DNA of 64,000 nucleotides from positions 1,054,001 through 1,118,000 of the forward strand of contig NZ_FOJF01000003.1 of the NCBI RefSeq assembly GCF_900110995.1, read 5' to 3'. The notes under the pieces are model-generated. The model saw only the letters and a program-made list of their open reading frames with translations, did not search any database and had not been told where the DNA came from. Shown piece by piece: positions 46,741 to 56,803 of this stretch. The translations under genes and the position numbers were made by a program. Origin of the DNA: Chitinophaga sp. YR573 (GTDB lineage: Bacteria > Bacteroidota > Bacteroidia > Chitinophagales > Chitinophagaceae). The number at the start of each line of letters is the position of its first letter. Within the stretch, counting starts at the first letter, position 1.

Positions 46741-47493
46741 ATGGACCTGTATTTGAAAGGAAAGACGGCAGTAGTAACCGGTGCCAGTCAGGGACTTGGC
46801 CGCGCAATTGCAAAAGAATTGGCTATTGAAGGTGTGAAAGTTCTTGTTACTGCAAGAAACGAAGACTTGCTCAACAGCTTCAAAGATGAAGTTGCCGCTG
46901 CCGGTGGCGTAGAACCGGTTACGTTTGTCCAGGATTTTGTTGCTCCTGACGGGCCTCAAAAGATTGCGGCGGCAGCACTGTCCAGCCTGGGACACGTCGA
47001 TATTCTCGTTAACAATGCGGGCCGTAGCCAGCCATTGGATGTCATTGCTCCGGAAGAGGCATGGGTCGAGTCTATGACACTGGATTTCGACCGTCATAGA
47101 CAACTGACGCAACAGCTTTTGCCCCATTTTATGGAGCGTAAGCAGGCGGCTATACTGAATCTCACCAGCACTTATGAATTACGCACAATCAATGTTTCGG
47201 CGATTGCCAAAGCAGCCATAATCATGTGGTCCAAACAGCTCTCCGGACAACTGGGGAAGTATGGCATCAGGGTCAACTGTCTGCAGCCAGGCCTTATAGA
47301 TACTGGGAATATCCGACGTTTCTTCTCTGGTGACGAACGCAGGGAATTTGCCGGACGTGAGATTCCATTGGGTGATTTCGGTGAGCCGCAGGACATAGCC
47401 AATATGGCTGCTTTCCTGGTATCGCCTCGTGCACGATACATCACTGGCACTGTAGCCGTTGTCGATGGAGGGATGCGTCGCTCTCCGTTCTGA
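46741..47493 (+). CDS. Short-chain dehydrogenase/reductase lacking the usual catalytic Tyr
   Basis: 250 residues. The cofactor motif TGASQGLGRAIA (14-25) and NNAG (91-94) are intact, and the end (VAVVDGGMRRS) is normal. In the active site Ser143 and Lys157 are present, but the residue four before the Lys is Ser153, not Tyr (NVSAIAK). It may therefore have altered chemistry or act as a binding protein. A few SDR subgroups are known to lack this Tyr. It is divergent from the HxlR gene, so it is probably induced by the signal that HxlR senses. It is closed by a strong terminator. Confidence 0.9.
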   Translation: MDLYLKGKTAVVTGASQGLGRAIAKELAIEGVKVLVTARNEDLLNSFKDEVAAAGGVEPVTFVQDFVAPDGPQKIAAAALSSLGHVDILVNNAGRSQPLDVIAPEEAWVESMTLDFDRHRQLTQQLLPHFMERKQAAILNLTSTYELRTINVSAIAKAAIIMWSKQLSGQLGKYGIRVNCLQPGLIDTGNIRRFFSGDERREFAGREIPLGDFGEPQDIANMAAFLVSPRARYITGTVAVVDGGMRRSPF

Positions 47494-47508
47494 TTGTTGT
47501 ATTGAAAG

Positions 47509-47535
47509 CCAAATGACCGGCAGGTCATTTGGTTT
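47509..47535 (+). terminator. Terminator after the SDR gene
   Basis: CCAAATGACC (47509-47518), loop GGCA, GGTCATTTGG (47523-47532), then TTT. A perfect 10-bp stem 16 nt after the stop. Confidence 0.88.
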
Positions 47536-47591
47536 AACATTCATATGGCACATTTCCAGGGTTACATCCAGGAAAATCATTAAATTACTGT

Positions 47592-48146
47592 ATGGCGAAA
47601 TTGATTGGATCTCCGCCCTTTGTAGGGACACAAGACGGCCTCACCATATATCGGTTAGAGGGCGAGCAGTATTATGTGCGTATGCAGAGCTCTATTACGG
47701 GCAAACGGATTAAGAAGGATAAAGCTTTTGCGGGGTTCAGGGATAGTTCTCAGCGGATGCGTATAGCGTCTCGTCTTGCTTCTGCTGTTTACCGGCAGTT
47801 TGTGGTAAAGGAGTATCCTTTGTACCGGGAGATGACCGGGAAGGCCATTTTATGGCTGAAGGAAGGGATTGCGGCATCTGTTATTGAAGAGAGATTACAG
47901 CAGGCGTATATGTCAAAGTGCGCGGTTAAGGAGGCGGAGAGTAGGAGTTACCATGCTTCAGAGGAGAAGCAGCCATGTTGGAAGGTAGCCGTTAAGGGGC
48001 TGTTTTATATCCCGGATGGGGTTAATAGAACCAGGAGAAGGCGGGTAGTTTATGATAAGAATAGTTCTCATGATAAAGATAATCGTGGTATATATCTTGA
48101 TGTAATGGATTTTATTAATATGTCTCATCAGCATGCCTACCAGTAA
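47592..48146 (+). CDS. Hypothetical basic protein (paralogue-type family)
   Basis: 184 residues, no signal peptide, strongly basic. The N-terminal 60 residues (GSPPFVGTQDGLTIYRLEGEQYYVR, then a KRIKKDKAFAGFRDSS block) resemble a family of short hypothetical proteins that I recall in many copies in Chitinophaga-like genomes; relatives share the GT-x-x-G-x-x-x-Y and R-x-x-x-D-P/K-A-F patterns. The C-terminus carries an RTRRRR run. The function is unknown. It is convergent with the AraC gene, with only 7 nt between the stops. Confidence 0.72.
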   Translation: MAKLIGSPPFVGTQDGLTIYRLEGEQYYVRMQSSITGKRIKKDKAFAGFRDSSQRMRIASRLASAVYRQFVVKEYPLYREMTGKAILWLKEGIAASVIEERLQQAYMSKCAVKEAESRSYHASEEKQPCWKVAVKGLFYIPDGVNRTRRRRVVYDKNSSHDKDNRGIYLDVMDFINMSHQHAYQ

Positions 48147-48153
48147 TTAAAGG

Positions 48154-49062
48154 TTAACTTGTTCCTACCTCTGAACTTCTTTTATTTCTATACTCCTGTG
48201 GAGAAACTCCCATTGTCTTTTTAAATATACGTGAAAAGTAATGTTGGTCAGACATACCGACTTCCAGTGCAATTTCCTTGATTCGTTGTTTTGTAAACAG
48301 CAGATACTGACAGGCTTGCATTATTTTCAGATGATTATAATACTCAATAGGAGAGAACCCCGTTTTTTTTCGGAATAACAGGGAAAAATGAGAAGGCGAA
48401 AACTGGATATGCTGTGCAATCTTCTCCAGTGTCAGATTTTGATCTACATTCTTCTGCATATAGTCGATAGCACTATCTATGGTGTCTGTTTCGGTATTAT
48501 TCATCCGGGATTTGTTTTTCTCCTGGTAAATAAAAGTAGACAGATAATGCCAGAGGTACATATTGCTATACATCAGGTGCTCCATACTATAACCCCGTTC
48601 CAGCGGAGTATATATCTCGTTGAATAACCGGATTGTTTTTTCACTGTCGGGTATAAACCCACTGTAACTATTTAAATATTGATGTATTTGTTTTACCCAG
48701 TCATCAGCAGACTCCCCCTTGAAATGAATCCAGAAGATTGTCCAGGGATTATCTGCATTGGCTGCATAGGTATGCTTTGTTAACGCAGGTATAAGATAAA
48801 AATCACCTGGTGATATCTTATATTCCTGTTTATCTATGATCACATTTCCTTCTCCTTCATGACAATAAATAAGAATATGCTGATCGGTGCCATGCAAACG
48901 TTCCCTATAATGGTAGCGGGCTTTCGGGTAATAACCCATATCCGTGATGTATAGTTTTCTGATCAGTGGATGTGTACTGCATTTATTGTTTAATACAGAT
49001 TTTGGAATGATAACGGCCTTCTGCCCCTGGAAGCCGTCCTTTTTTCGCTGTCCCTTTACCAT
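48154..49062 (-). CDS. Cupin/AraC-family transcriptional regulator of PUL 2
   Basis: About 302 residues from the ATG on the minus strand at 49062 (MVKGQRKKDGFQG); an in-frame ATG at 49098 would add 12 hydrophobic residues that relatives usually lack. The N-terminal cupin (YHYRERLHGTDQHILIYCHEGEGNVII, then SPGDFYLIPALTKHTYAA) is the sugar-sensing domain of this group. The C-terminal HTH pair reads IAQHIQFSPSHFSLLFRKKTG and IKEIALEVGMSDQHYFSRIFKK. It is divergent from the GH2 gene and probably activates it and the SusC/SusD genes when a sugar ligand is bound. Confidence 0.92.
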   Translation of the reverse strand: MVKGQRKKDGFQGQKAVIIPKSVLNNKCSTHPLIRKLYITDMGYYPKARYHYRERLHGTDQHILIYCHEGEGNVIIDKQEYKISPGDFYLIPALTKHTYAANADNPWTIFWIHFKGESADDWVKQIHQYLNSYSGFIPDSEKTIRLFNEIYTPLERGYSMEHLMYSNMYLWHYLSTFIYQEKNKSRMNNTETDTIDSAIDYMQKNVDQNLTLEKIAQHIQFSPSHFSLLFRKKTGFSPIEYYNHLKIMQACQYLLFTKQRIKEIALEVGMSDQHYFSRIFKKTMGVSPQEYRNKRSSEVGTS

Positions 49063-49207
49063 GTCAATTTTTTGATAAAAAAGTAAGAATGTCCACAAGA
49101 ATAATCATATAGTCGCTCCTTGTTAAAGGTAAAAAAAGTTTTTTTGTAGAAAAGTTTTGATTCTTTGCATTTAGATAAGAATAAATCAAACTATATTATT
49201 ACCACAA

Positions 49208-52003
49208 ATGAATACACACGTTAGAATCAAACTGATATTGCTGGCAGCAATAATGACTATTCACATTGCTGTACCGGCACAAAACAGGATCTCGCTGGCA
49301 GGGAAATGGCAATTCCGGATAGATAGAGACGATCAGGGTATTAAACAGCAATGGTATACCCAACAATTGAAGGATCCTGTGAAATTACCCGGTGCTATGC
49401 AATCTCAGGGGTATGGTGATGAGCCTTCCGTCAACACAAAATGGATCGGTGATAGATTTGAGGCCTTTCTGAAGGAGGAGAAATATGCACCTTACCGCAA
49501 AGATGACAACTTCAAATTCCCCTTCTGGCTAACCCCCCAAAAATATTACATGGGTGCTGCATGGTACCAGAAGGTCATTAATATCCCACAGCAATGGGCC
49601 GGTAAACATATCAGTCTTACACTGGAACGTTGTCATTGGGGTACCACCGTTTATACAGATAATCAACTCATCGGCGCAGATAGCAGTCTGGCCACTCCGC
49701 ATATATATGACCTGAGCCATCTCAACCCTGGTAAACATACACTCACTATCCGTGTAGATAACCGTTATCTTTCAGAAGTAGGTATCAACGCTCACAGTGC
49801 CAGTGATCAGACACAGGGTACCTGGAATGGCATTGCAGGAGACATTGTACTGGAAGCAGGCAGCCCGGTTTTTGTAAAGCAGGTGCAGGTCTATCCTGAT
49901 ATCCTCAACAAGAACATTCAGCTTAAAATTATTCTCGGTCATACCGGTAATGCAATTTCAGCAGGCAGTCTTTCTCTGTCTGTAGGTCAGTTACCTGCAT
50001 TAAAGAGGTCTTTCAGTAATAATGACAGCATATTAGCATTTACCTATTCCATGGGTGATCGTCCTGTATTATGGGATGAATTTAACCATACACTATATCA
50101 ACTCACGGTTCAACTGCAAACAGCGGATAGGAAAAACAGTGATAGCAAAAAGATTAGTTTTGGAATGCGTAATGTAGGTACTGCCAACTCAAAAATTACG
50201 GTTAACAATCATCCTGTATTTCTGAGGGGAACATTGGAATGCGCCATCTTCCCGTTAACAGGTTATCCACCCACAGATACAGCTGCATGGGCACGGATTT
50301 TCCGCATTATAAAGGCACATGGCCTCAATCATATGCGTTTTCATTCATGGTGTCCGCCGGAAGCAGCATTTACGGCTGCGGATCATGCCGGTGTGTATCT
50401 TTCTGTTGAAGTGGATTGCTGGGCAAGAGTAGGAGATGGGCTATCTGTGGATAATTTCCTATATGAAGAAAGCAACCGGATCATTGCTGCCTATGGTAAT
50501 CATCCTTCCTTTTTGATGATGGTACCTACTAATGAACCGGCAGGAGATAAAAACCGTGACCCGTACCTGGCGGCATTCGTGAAATACTGGAAAGACAAAG
50601 ATAAACGACGTCTTTATAGTGCAGGTTCAGGATGGCCGGCTATTGCAGAAAATGATTATCATGTTCTGCCTGAACCGCGTATTCAGGCCTGGGGGGAAGG
50701 AATTCAAAGCATCATTAATGCCAGGGCTCCCAATTCACAGTTTAACTTTAAAGAAAAAATCAAAGACAATAAACCGGTTGTAGCACATGAAATAGGGCAG
50801 TGGTGTGTATATCCTGATTTCACGGAACGAAAGAAATATACTGGTCTGTTACAGGCACGCAACTTCGATATCTTCTACGACTTCATGAAGAGAGAACACC
50901 TGCAGTCACAGGCACATGATTTCCTTATGGCTTCCGGAAAGTTACAGGCATTGTGTTACAAAGCAGATATAGAAGCCGGTATGCGTACGGACTATGCAGG
51001 TTACCAGTTACTGGACCTGCATGATTTCCCCGGTCAGGGTACTGCACTGGTAGGGATTCTGGATCCTTTCTGGAACAGCAAACCTTATTTCACACCCGCA
51101 GCCTTCCATCGTTTTTCTTCTGCTACAGTGCCACTTGCAGTGATCAGTAAGTTTACATGGAAGAACTCAGAAGTATTTACGGCTGCTGTACAGATTGCCC
51201 ATTTCGGAAAAGAGCAGTTGCGGAAAGTACCCGTAAAATGGAAGATCACCGGCAAAAACAAACGGGTAATAGCGAATGGCACTTTATATGCAGACCTGGA
51301 CCTGAAGAATGACAACCAGGCAGGTAATATCTCCTGTAAACTTTCCGGTATCAGCAAAGCAGAAAAACTCAACCTGGAAATCATATTGGATGGATTGGGT
51401 GCAAATGACTGGGACTTCTGGGTATATCCTGATACGTTAAATGTGCAACCAGGTACTGACATCACGGTCACGGAGGCACTCACACCTGCAATATCTGCAA
51501 AGCTGGAAGCGGGGGCTACTATATTATTGCTTTTAAACAATAAAATCACTGAAAAGAAAGGCGCTTCTATTAAAACAGGGATGTCTACGATCTTCTGGAA
51601 TACTGCATGGACGGAAGGGCAGCCTCCTCATACATTGGGTATTCTATGTGATCCGGTATCACCTCTTTTTAATGATTTTCCAACGGAATACTATTCTAAC
51701 TGGCAGTGGTGGGATATTATTCATACAGCTCAGCCGATGCACCTGGATAATTTTCCTGCTGAATTAAAACCATCTGTACAATTAATAGATACCTGGTATG
51801 AAGCGAGGAAGCTGGGTATATTGTTCGAAGCAAGGGTAGGAAAGGGGAAGATAGTGGTGACTTCTATAGACCTGCAACATGATTTGGACACAAGGTTAGC
51901 TGCGAGGCAGCTTTATCATAGTTTGTTGTCATACATGCATACAAAAGCATTTAATCCTTTGGTCACAGTCAGGCCAGAACAAATACAGGAACTATACAAA
52001 TAA
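49208..52003 (+). CDS. Glycoside hydrolase family 2 enzyme (PUL 2)
   Basis: 931 residues. Signal peptide 1-24 (ending VPAQ). Residues 30-230 are the jelly-roll sugar-binding domain (WYQKVINIPQQWAGKHISLTLERCHWG), 235-335 an Ig-like sandwich, 340-650 the (beta/alpha)8 barrel with FLRGTLECAIFP and MRFHSWCPPEAAFTAADHAGVYL, the acid/base Glu443 in PTNEPAG and the nucleophile candidate Glu528 in HEIGQW. A C-terminal accessory region follows. It should cleave beta-linked galactose, mannose or glucuronic acid; the exact specificity is not evident. It is divergent from its AraC regulator and convergent with SusD, ending at a long terminator palindrome. Confidence 0.92.
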   Translation: MNTHVRIKLILLAAIMTIHIAVPAQNRISLAGKWQFRIDRDDQGIKQQWYTQQLKDPVKLPGAMQSQGYGDEPSVNTKWIGDRFEAFLKEEKYAPYRKDDNFKFPFWLTPQKYYMGAAWYQKVINIPQQWAGKHISLTLERCHWGTTVYTDNQLIGADSSLATPHIYDLSHLNPGKHTLTIRVDNRYLSEVGINAHSASDQTQGTWNGIAGDIVLEAGSPVFVKQVQVYPDILNKNIQLKIILGHTGNAISAGSLSLSVGQLPALKRSFSNNDSILAFTYSMGDRPVLWDEFNHTLYQLTVQLQTADRKNSDSKKISFGMRNVGTANSKITVNNHPVFLRGTLECAIFPLTGYPPTDTAAWARIFRIIKAHGLNHMRFHSWCPPEAAFTAADHAGVYLSVEVDCWARVGDGLSVDNFLYEESNRIIAAYGNHPSFLMMVPTNEPAGDKNRDPYLAAFVKYWKDKDKRRLYSAGSGWPAIAENDYHVLPEPRIQAWGEGIQSIINARAPNSQFNFKEKIKDNKPVVAHEIGQWCVYPDFTERKKYTGLLQARNFDIFYDFMKREHLQSQAHDFLMASGKLQALCYKADIEAGMRTDYAGYQLLDLHDFPGQGTALVGILDPFWNSKPYFTPAAFHRFSSATVPLAVISKFTWKNSEVFTAAVQIAHFGKEQLRKVPVKWKITGKNKRVIANGTLYADLDLKNDNQAGNISCKLSGISKAEKLNLEIILDGLGANDWDFWVYPDTLNVQPGTDITVTEALTPAISAKLEAGATILLLLNNKITEKKGASIKTGMSTIFWNTAWTEGQPPHTLGILCDPVSPLFNDFPTEYYSNWQWWDIIHTAQPMHLDNFPAELKPSVQLIDTWYEARKLGILFEARVGKGKIVVTSIDLQHDLDTRLAARQLYHSLLSYMHTKAFNPLVTVRPEQIQELYK

Positions 52004-52006
52004 ACA

Positions 52007-52050
52007 AAAAGAGGAAGGGGTGTTTCAATTGAAACACCCCTTCCTCTTTT
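52007..52050. terminator. 44-bp perfect palindromic bidirectional terminator
   Basis: Two 22-bp arms (AAAAGAGGAAGGGGTGTTTCAA and its complement) meet at AATT without mismatch, flanked by A and T runs. It lies between the convergent GH2 and SusD stops and can serve both strands. Confidence 0.95.
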
Positions 52051-52075
52051 ATTTGTGGATTAAAGATCCAGTCAA

Positions 52076-53602
52076 TTACTTCCAGTATGAATTTTGTTCT
52101 GCCTTAGAATTAGAATTTATCTCATCCTGTGGTATCGGGAAATAATCATGTTTATTAACCACATAAAACTGCTTACCTACTTTATCGCTGTTAGTCAGTT
52201 CCTGTTGCAGTAATCCCCATCTCTTCAGATCATAAAAACGCTGACCTTCGCGTGCAAATTCAAGCATTCGCTGGTGTCTGATCTCTGCCATCATCAGGGT
52301 TTCGTCTAAACCGGCGGTCAATGCAGGTAACTGGGCTCTGTTGCGGACCATAGTGATATATGGATAGGCATCAGCTGGCCTGCTTTGCATTGTTACTGCT
52401 TCGGATAGTAACAATAATACATCCGCGTACCTGAGCGCTTTTTCATTAATGTTGGAAGTGTAACTACCACCATTGCTACCGGTAAGCTCATTATCTTTTG
52501 TATAGTTCTGGTATTTCTTATACATGGATTGATAACCGAATTGTAAGCTAAAATCGCTGAATGGTTTATTGTAAAATGTAGCCCCGGGGTAATCCCACAT
52601 CAGCGTCGCATACATTCTCGGGTCAAGTTCATTAGTAGTTGTTTTTTCCTTTTGAAATTCATTGAACAACTTATCAGTAGGACTCACTTCGAACCAACCG
52701 GAAACTTCCGAAGGGGCAAACTCCTGTGCGGTAGTAACGCCGAGCGATTCATTGGCATTTTCACCTGCCCAGGGATTAGTACCGCCCACATCAGCAAGCT
52801 GGATCTCAAAAAGAGACTCTATATTATTATCATTTGCAACAGTAAAATTATCGCCGTAATTGCTCATTAGCTGATAAGTGAATGGAGCAACAGTTAACTG
52901 TTTTAAGGTAGTCTCTGCATTAGGCCAGTCTTTAAGATAAACATAGGACTTACCCAGAAAACCAAGTGCGGCACCTTTGGTGGCCCTACCCAGATCTGTG
53001 GCGGAGTAAGAGAGAGGCAAGTCTACAGCAGCTTCAGTGAAATCTTTTATTACCTGTGCCCAAATCTCGGGTTCTGCAGAGACAGGAATAAAATAATCAG
53101 CAGTAGCAACAGGGACGGTGGTCCTTAAAGGAACAGCACCAAAATTTACAGCTAAAATATAGTAGTTCAAACCCCTCAGGAATTTCGCTTCAGCGATGTA
53201 TTGTTTCTTTTTAGTATCATCTAACCCGCTGACTTTATCAATGTTCTCCAGGATCTGGTTAGCCCGAAAAATGGCACGGTAAGAAATATTAAAGACGTTG
53301 TTGGCTGCGGCGTTATCCGGAGTGTTGGTAAATGTGGAAAGCTGGTACAAATAACTCACATCATTTCTAATGAAGAAATCATCTCCTCTTCCATTGGAAA
53401 GTTCAACACCTCTTACTCCCCAGTATCCACCATCTACATTCTTGAATAGTCCGTAGGTTGCTGCGAAGGCGCTTTGTACATCCGCTTCATTTTTCCAGAA
53501 TGTTTCGGTAGTGATCTTATTAGGGTTGGTGAGGTCCAGGTTTTTGCTGGAACAGCCTGCCATAACAACCGTTGTTGCTATTGCAAAAAATATCTTATTC
53601 AT
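52076..53602 (-). CDS. SusD/RagB-family glycan-binding lipoprotein (PUL 2)
   Basis: 508 residues. Lipoprotein signal ending in MAGC (Cys about residue 17), then the SusD start LDLTNPNKITTETFWKNEADV, TPR-type block AKFLRGLNYYILAVNFGAVPL and KGAALGFLGKSYVYL, and the RagB/SusD C-terminal block LRYADVLLLLSEAV...IRHQRMLEFAREGQRFYDLKRWG. It should bind the substrate of the cognate SusC on the cell surface. It follows SusC by 14 nt on the minus strand and ends close to the GH2 gene terminator. Confidence 0.96.
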   Translation of the reverse strand: MNKIFFAIATTVVMAGCSSKNLDLTNPNKITTETFWKNEADVQSAFAATYGLFKNVDGGYWGVRGVELSNGRGDDFFIRNDVSYLYQLSTFTNTPDNAAANNVFNISYRAIFRANQILENIDKVSGLDDTKKKQYIAEAKFLRGLNYYILAVNFGAVPLRTTVPVATADYFIPVSAEPEIWAQVIKDFTEAAVDLPLSYSATDLGRATKGAALGFLGKSYVYLKDWPNAETTLKQLTVAPFTYQLMSNYGDNFTVANDNNIESLFEIQLADVGGTNPWAGENANESLGVTTAQEFAPSEVSGWFEVSPTDKLFNEFQKEKTTTNELDPRMYATLMWDYPGATFYNKPFSDFSLQFGYQSMYKKYQNYTKDNELTGSNGGSYTSNINEKALRYADVLLLLSEAVTMQSRPADAYPYITMVRNRAQLPALTAGLDETLMMAEIRHQRMLEFAREGQRFYDLKRWGLLQQELTNSDKVGKQFYVVNKHDYFPIPQDEINSNSKAEQNSYWK

Positions 53603-53616
53603 GATGAATGATTTAA

Positions 53617-56600
53617 TTATAATGATAACTGAATACCGAGTGATACTACACGGGCAAGAGGATAGGCCACATGACCAAAGTCAACACCTCTGTCCAGAAT
53701 ACTGCCTGATCTGCCAATATCCGGATTGTAACCACTGTAATTCGTTATGGTAAATAAATTATCCGCGCTGATATAAGCACGCATGGAAGTAATCTTGAAT
53801 TTATTATTCAGGCTTTCCGGGATAGTATAACCTATCTGTAATGTTTTGAGGCGGAAATAAGAACCACTTTCAAGGAAGCGGGAAGAGCTCTGTGTATTAA
53901 AGTTTGGATCATTGATAACGGCTCTCGGAATGTTGGAATGATTGGTAGGTGTCCATGCATTCAAAGTAGCGCGGGAATAATTAAACTCCAGGTTCATCCC
54001 TTCAAGGTCCTGCCTTAAACCATTGTATATTTTATTGCCGGAAGTACCCTGCATAAATATGTTCAGGTCAAAATTAAAGGCGGATAAATTAGCGCCAAGT
54101 CCGTACTCAAACTTAGGAAAAGGACTACCGCAATTCACCCTGTCGGAATTACTGATGCTACCGTCGCCGTTCGCGTCAAGGAACTTAATATCTCCGGCAG
54201 ATGCATTCGGCTGGATCACCTTCCCGTTTTTATCCTTGTAGGCATTTACCTCGTCCTGGGATTGGAAGATTCCCTCTGCTTTGATCAGGTAAAAAGCACT
54301 CACCTGGCCACCGGCTTCAGTAAGTGTAGTAGAAGCACCGTGGTGGGTAGGTTGTCCTCCAAATATCTGCTGGGAACCTGTACCCAGTTCAATCACTTTA
54401 TTCTTTATAGAAGAGAATGTTCCATATACGGAGTAATTCAGTACACCTACCTTACTGCCGTAATTAATTCCCAGTTCAAACCCTTTGTTTTGCAGGATAC
54501 CTGCATTCACGGTAGGGTTTTCAGAAGAACCTGCGGAACCTGGAATGGGTACCTCTAACAATACATCGGTGGTTCTTTTGGTAAAGTAATCAGCACTCAT
54601 ATTCAGTTTGCCATCCAGGAAACCTGCATCAATACCGGCATTGATTGTTTCTGTATTTTCCCATTTGATATTAGGGGAGGCAAAAGCCGTCTGGATAGCA
54701 CCAAACCATTTCTGCTGGGCTGTGCCTATTACATAATTGATGTTGGAGGCGATGGCAGCACTATACTGGTAATCCCCAATTTCCTGGTTGCCCAGTACAC
54801 CATAACTACCTCTTATTTTCAAAGAAGATAAGACTTTGGGATCTGCATGAAAGAACTTTTCATTGGAAAGATTCCACCCTACAGCAACAGAGGGGAAGTT
54901 CCCATATCTGTTGGCTTTACCAAAGCGGGAAGAACCATCTCTTCTGAAGCTGGCCGTAAGCAGGTAGCGGTTATCATAAGAATAGATCACACGTCCTAGT
55001 TGGGATAAAAGCACACTTTCTGTACTGTTACCACCTACTGTAGCAGCACCGGAAGCAGCATCCAGTTCTTTTATTCCGTCAGGGAGATTTGTTTTACTGG
55101 CAAGCCAGTAATTATATTTAAGTCGCTGGTAAGCATATCCTGCCAGTACCTGGAGGCTATGTTTTCCGAAGTCTTTATTATAATTCAGCGTATTTTCCAG
55201 CAATACCAGGTTGGTGCGCTCCTTGGTCTGACTGAGGTCATTGGTGGAATGTGCAAACAGGCCACCTACCACATAACGGCGCTGATAATCATCTGTATTA
55301 CCGAAAGAGTTGGTGTATCCAACGTTGAACTTATACTTCAAGTTTGGCAGAATGGAAACTTCCGCAAAAGCATTTGCGAGAATAGAAGTCAATTCGTAAC
55401 TGATATCTTCAAGATGTAACTGTGCTACAGGATTGGCCACATTCACAACTGGTCCTGATGCGCCGGAATAACCACCCAGGGCAGTGGAGTCGTAGATATT
55501 AAACACCGGGATCATTTTTGTTGCAGAACCTACAGGATTACCTCCCTGGCCGCCCCAGCCTGCCGGCATGCGGATCCATCTTTCTCTTGTCATCAGCACT
55601 GTTTCACCAATTTTCAGACGGCCTTTAGTGGCTTCTGACTTAACGCGAACGCCATAACGTTTGTAGCCTGTTACATCCACAATACCATCCTGATCAGTGT
55701 ATTGTCCGGACATGCTGTACTTTGCGGTCTCACCGCCACCACTTACACCCAGGTAATACTGTTGTATAGGTGCTGTTCTGTAAATAGCATCCTGCCAGTC
55801 GGTCCCTTTGCCCAGCTGTGATGGATTAGCGGCAATGGCCAGTCTTGGCAGACCTGCTGCATCATGTGCGGCATTACTCACTGTGGCCCATTCAGATGCA
55901 TTTAGTACATCATACTTTTTGAGGATCTTCTGGAAGCCTAAATTGGCATTGAACTGGATAACGGTCTTGCCGGGTTTACCGGATTTGGTGGTCACCAGTA
56001 CAACTCCATTCGCAGCTCTTGATCCATAGATAGCGGCAGCGGAAGCATCTTTCAATATATCCATTGATTCAATATCTGCGGGAGCAACATTATTGATGTT
56101 GGCTACCTGTACACCATCTACAATATAGAGGGGATCAGCATTATTGAATGTTCCTACACCCCTTATCAGGATACGGGTACCGGAACCGGGATCTCCCCCG
56201 GCAGATTCTACTGTTACACCAGGTAATTTACCCTGTAATGCACGGCCCACATTACTAACACCTTCTGTCTTAATATCTGCGCCTTTTAAAGATGCAATGG
56301 CCCCGGTAAGATCCTTTCGTTTTACCGTACCATATCCGATTACAACTACTTCATTTAACCCGGAAACACTGCGTTTAAGGGTTATGTTGTAGGAAGAGGC
56401 TTCATCCACTTTAACTTCAACAGTTTCATACTCCATGGAGGAAATAACAAGTGTACTACCTTTGGCTGCATCAATCGTAAATGCTCCTTTATCATCAGTC
56501 ATGGCTCCTTTTGCGGTGCCTTTGACCTGAACAGAAGCTCCGAACACAGGTTCCTTATTATCAACATCCGTTATTTTACCGGATATCTTTTTCTGTGCAT

Positions 56601-56691
56601 CAGCCATCAGGAAAGAAAAGAGAAATAATAGCAGCATAGTTGGTTTACACCATGCTCTAGGTGAGAGGCTCACACCGTGGGAATTTGTCAT
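53617..56691 (-). CDS. SusC/RagA-family TonB-dependent outer-membrane transporter (PUL 2)
   Basis: 1024 residues. The start gives an 18-residue polar lead and then the signal segment MLLLFLFSFLMADAQ. Carboxypeptidase-D-like domain (KISGKITDVDNKEPVFGASVQVKG), plug with GYGTVKRKDLTGAIASLKG and the typical DPLYIVDGVQ block, and a long beta-barrel to the C-terminus (DFGHVAYPLARVVSLGIQLSL ends the protein). It imports the PUL 2 oligosaccharide with SusD. There is no STN domain, in line with AraC-type control. It is divergent from the 730-bp leader of the cas operon. Confidence 0.96.
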   Translation of the reverse strand: MTNSHGVSLSPRAWCKPTMLLLFLFSFLMADAQKKISGKITDVDNKEPVFGASVQVKGTAKGAMTDDKGAFTIDAAKGSTLVISSMEYETVEVKVDEASSYNITLKRSVSGLNEVVVIGYGTVKRKDLTGAIASLKGADIKTEGVSNVGRALQGKLPGVTVESAGGDPGSGTRILIRGVGTFNNADPLYIVDGVQVANINNVAPADIESMDILKDASAAAIYGSRAANGVVLVTTKSGKPGKTVIQFNANLGFQKILKKYDVLNASEWATVSNAAHDAAGLPRLAIAANPSQLGKGTDWQDAIYRTAPIQQYYLGVSGGGETAKYSMSGQYTDQDGIVDVTGYKRYGVRVKSEATKGRLKIGETVLMTRERWIRMPAGWGGQGGNPVGSATKMIPVFNIYDSTALGGYSGASGPVVNVANPVAQLHLEDISYELTSILANAFAEVSILPNLKYKFNVGYTNSFGNTDDYQRRYVVGGLFAHSTNDLSQTKERTNLVLLENTLNYNKDFGKHSLQVLAGYAYQRLKYNYWLASKTNLPDGIKELDAASGAATVGGNSTESVLLSQLGRVIYSYDNRYLLTASFRRDGSSRFGKANRYGNFPSVAVGWNLSNEKFFHADPKVLSSLKIRGSYGVLGNQEIGDYQYSAAIASNINYVIGTAQQKWFGAIQTAFASPNIKWENTETINAGIDAGFLDGKLNMSADYFTKRTTDVLLEVPIPGSAGSSENPTVNAGILQNKGFELGINYGSKVGVLNYSVYGTFSSIKNKVIELGTGSQQIFGGQPTHHGASTTLTEAGGQVSAFYLIKAEGIFQSQDEVNAYKDKNGKVIQPNASAGDIKFLDANGDGSISNSDRVNCGSPFPKFEYGLGANLSAFNFDLNIFMQGTSGNKIYNGLRQDLEGMNLEFNYSRATLNAWTPTNHSNIPRAVINDPNFNTQSSSRFLESGSYFRLKTLQIGYTIPESLNNKFKITSMRAYISADNLFTITNYSGYNPDIGRSGSILDRGVDFGHVAYPLARVVSLGIQLSL

Positions 56692-56803
56692 ACAGAAATT
56701 GGGTTTAATGATTTTGGCGATAGTTTACATAACGTATGCTAAAGGTAGTTTTAATAAGAATAGCTAGATAGGGATTTTTTCATTTTTTATGTGGATAATC
56801 TTA

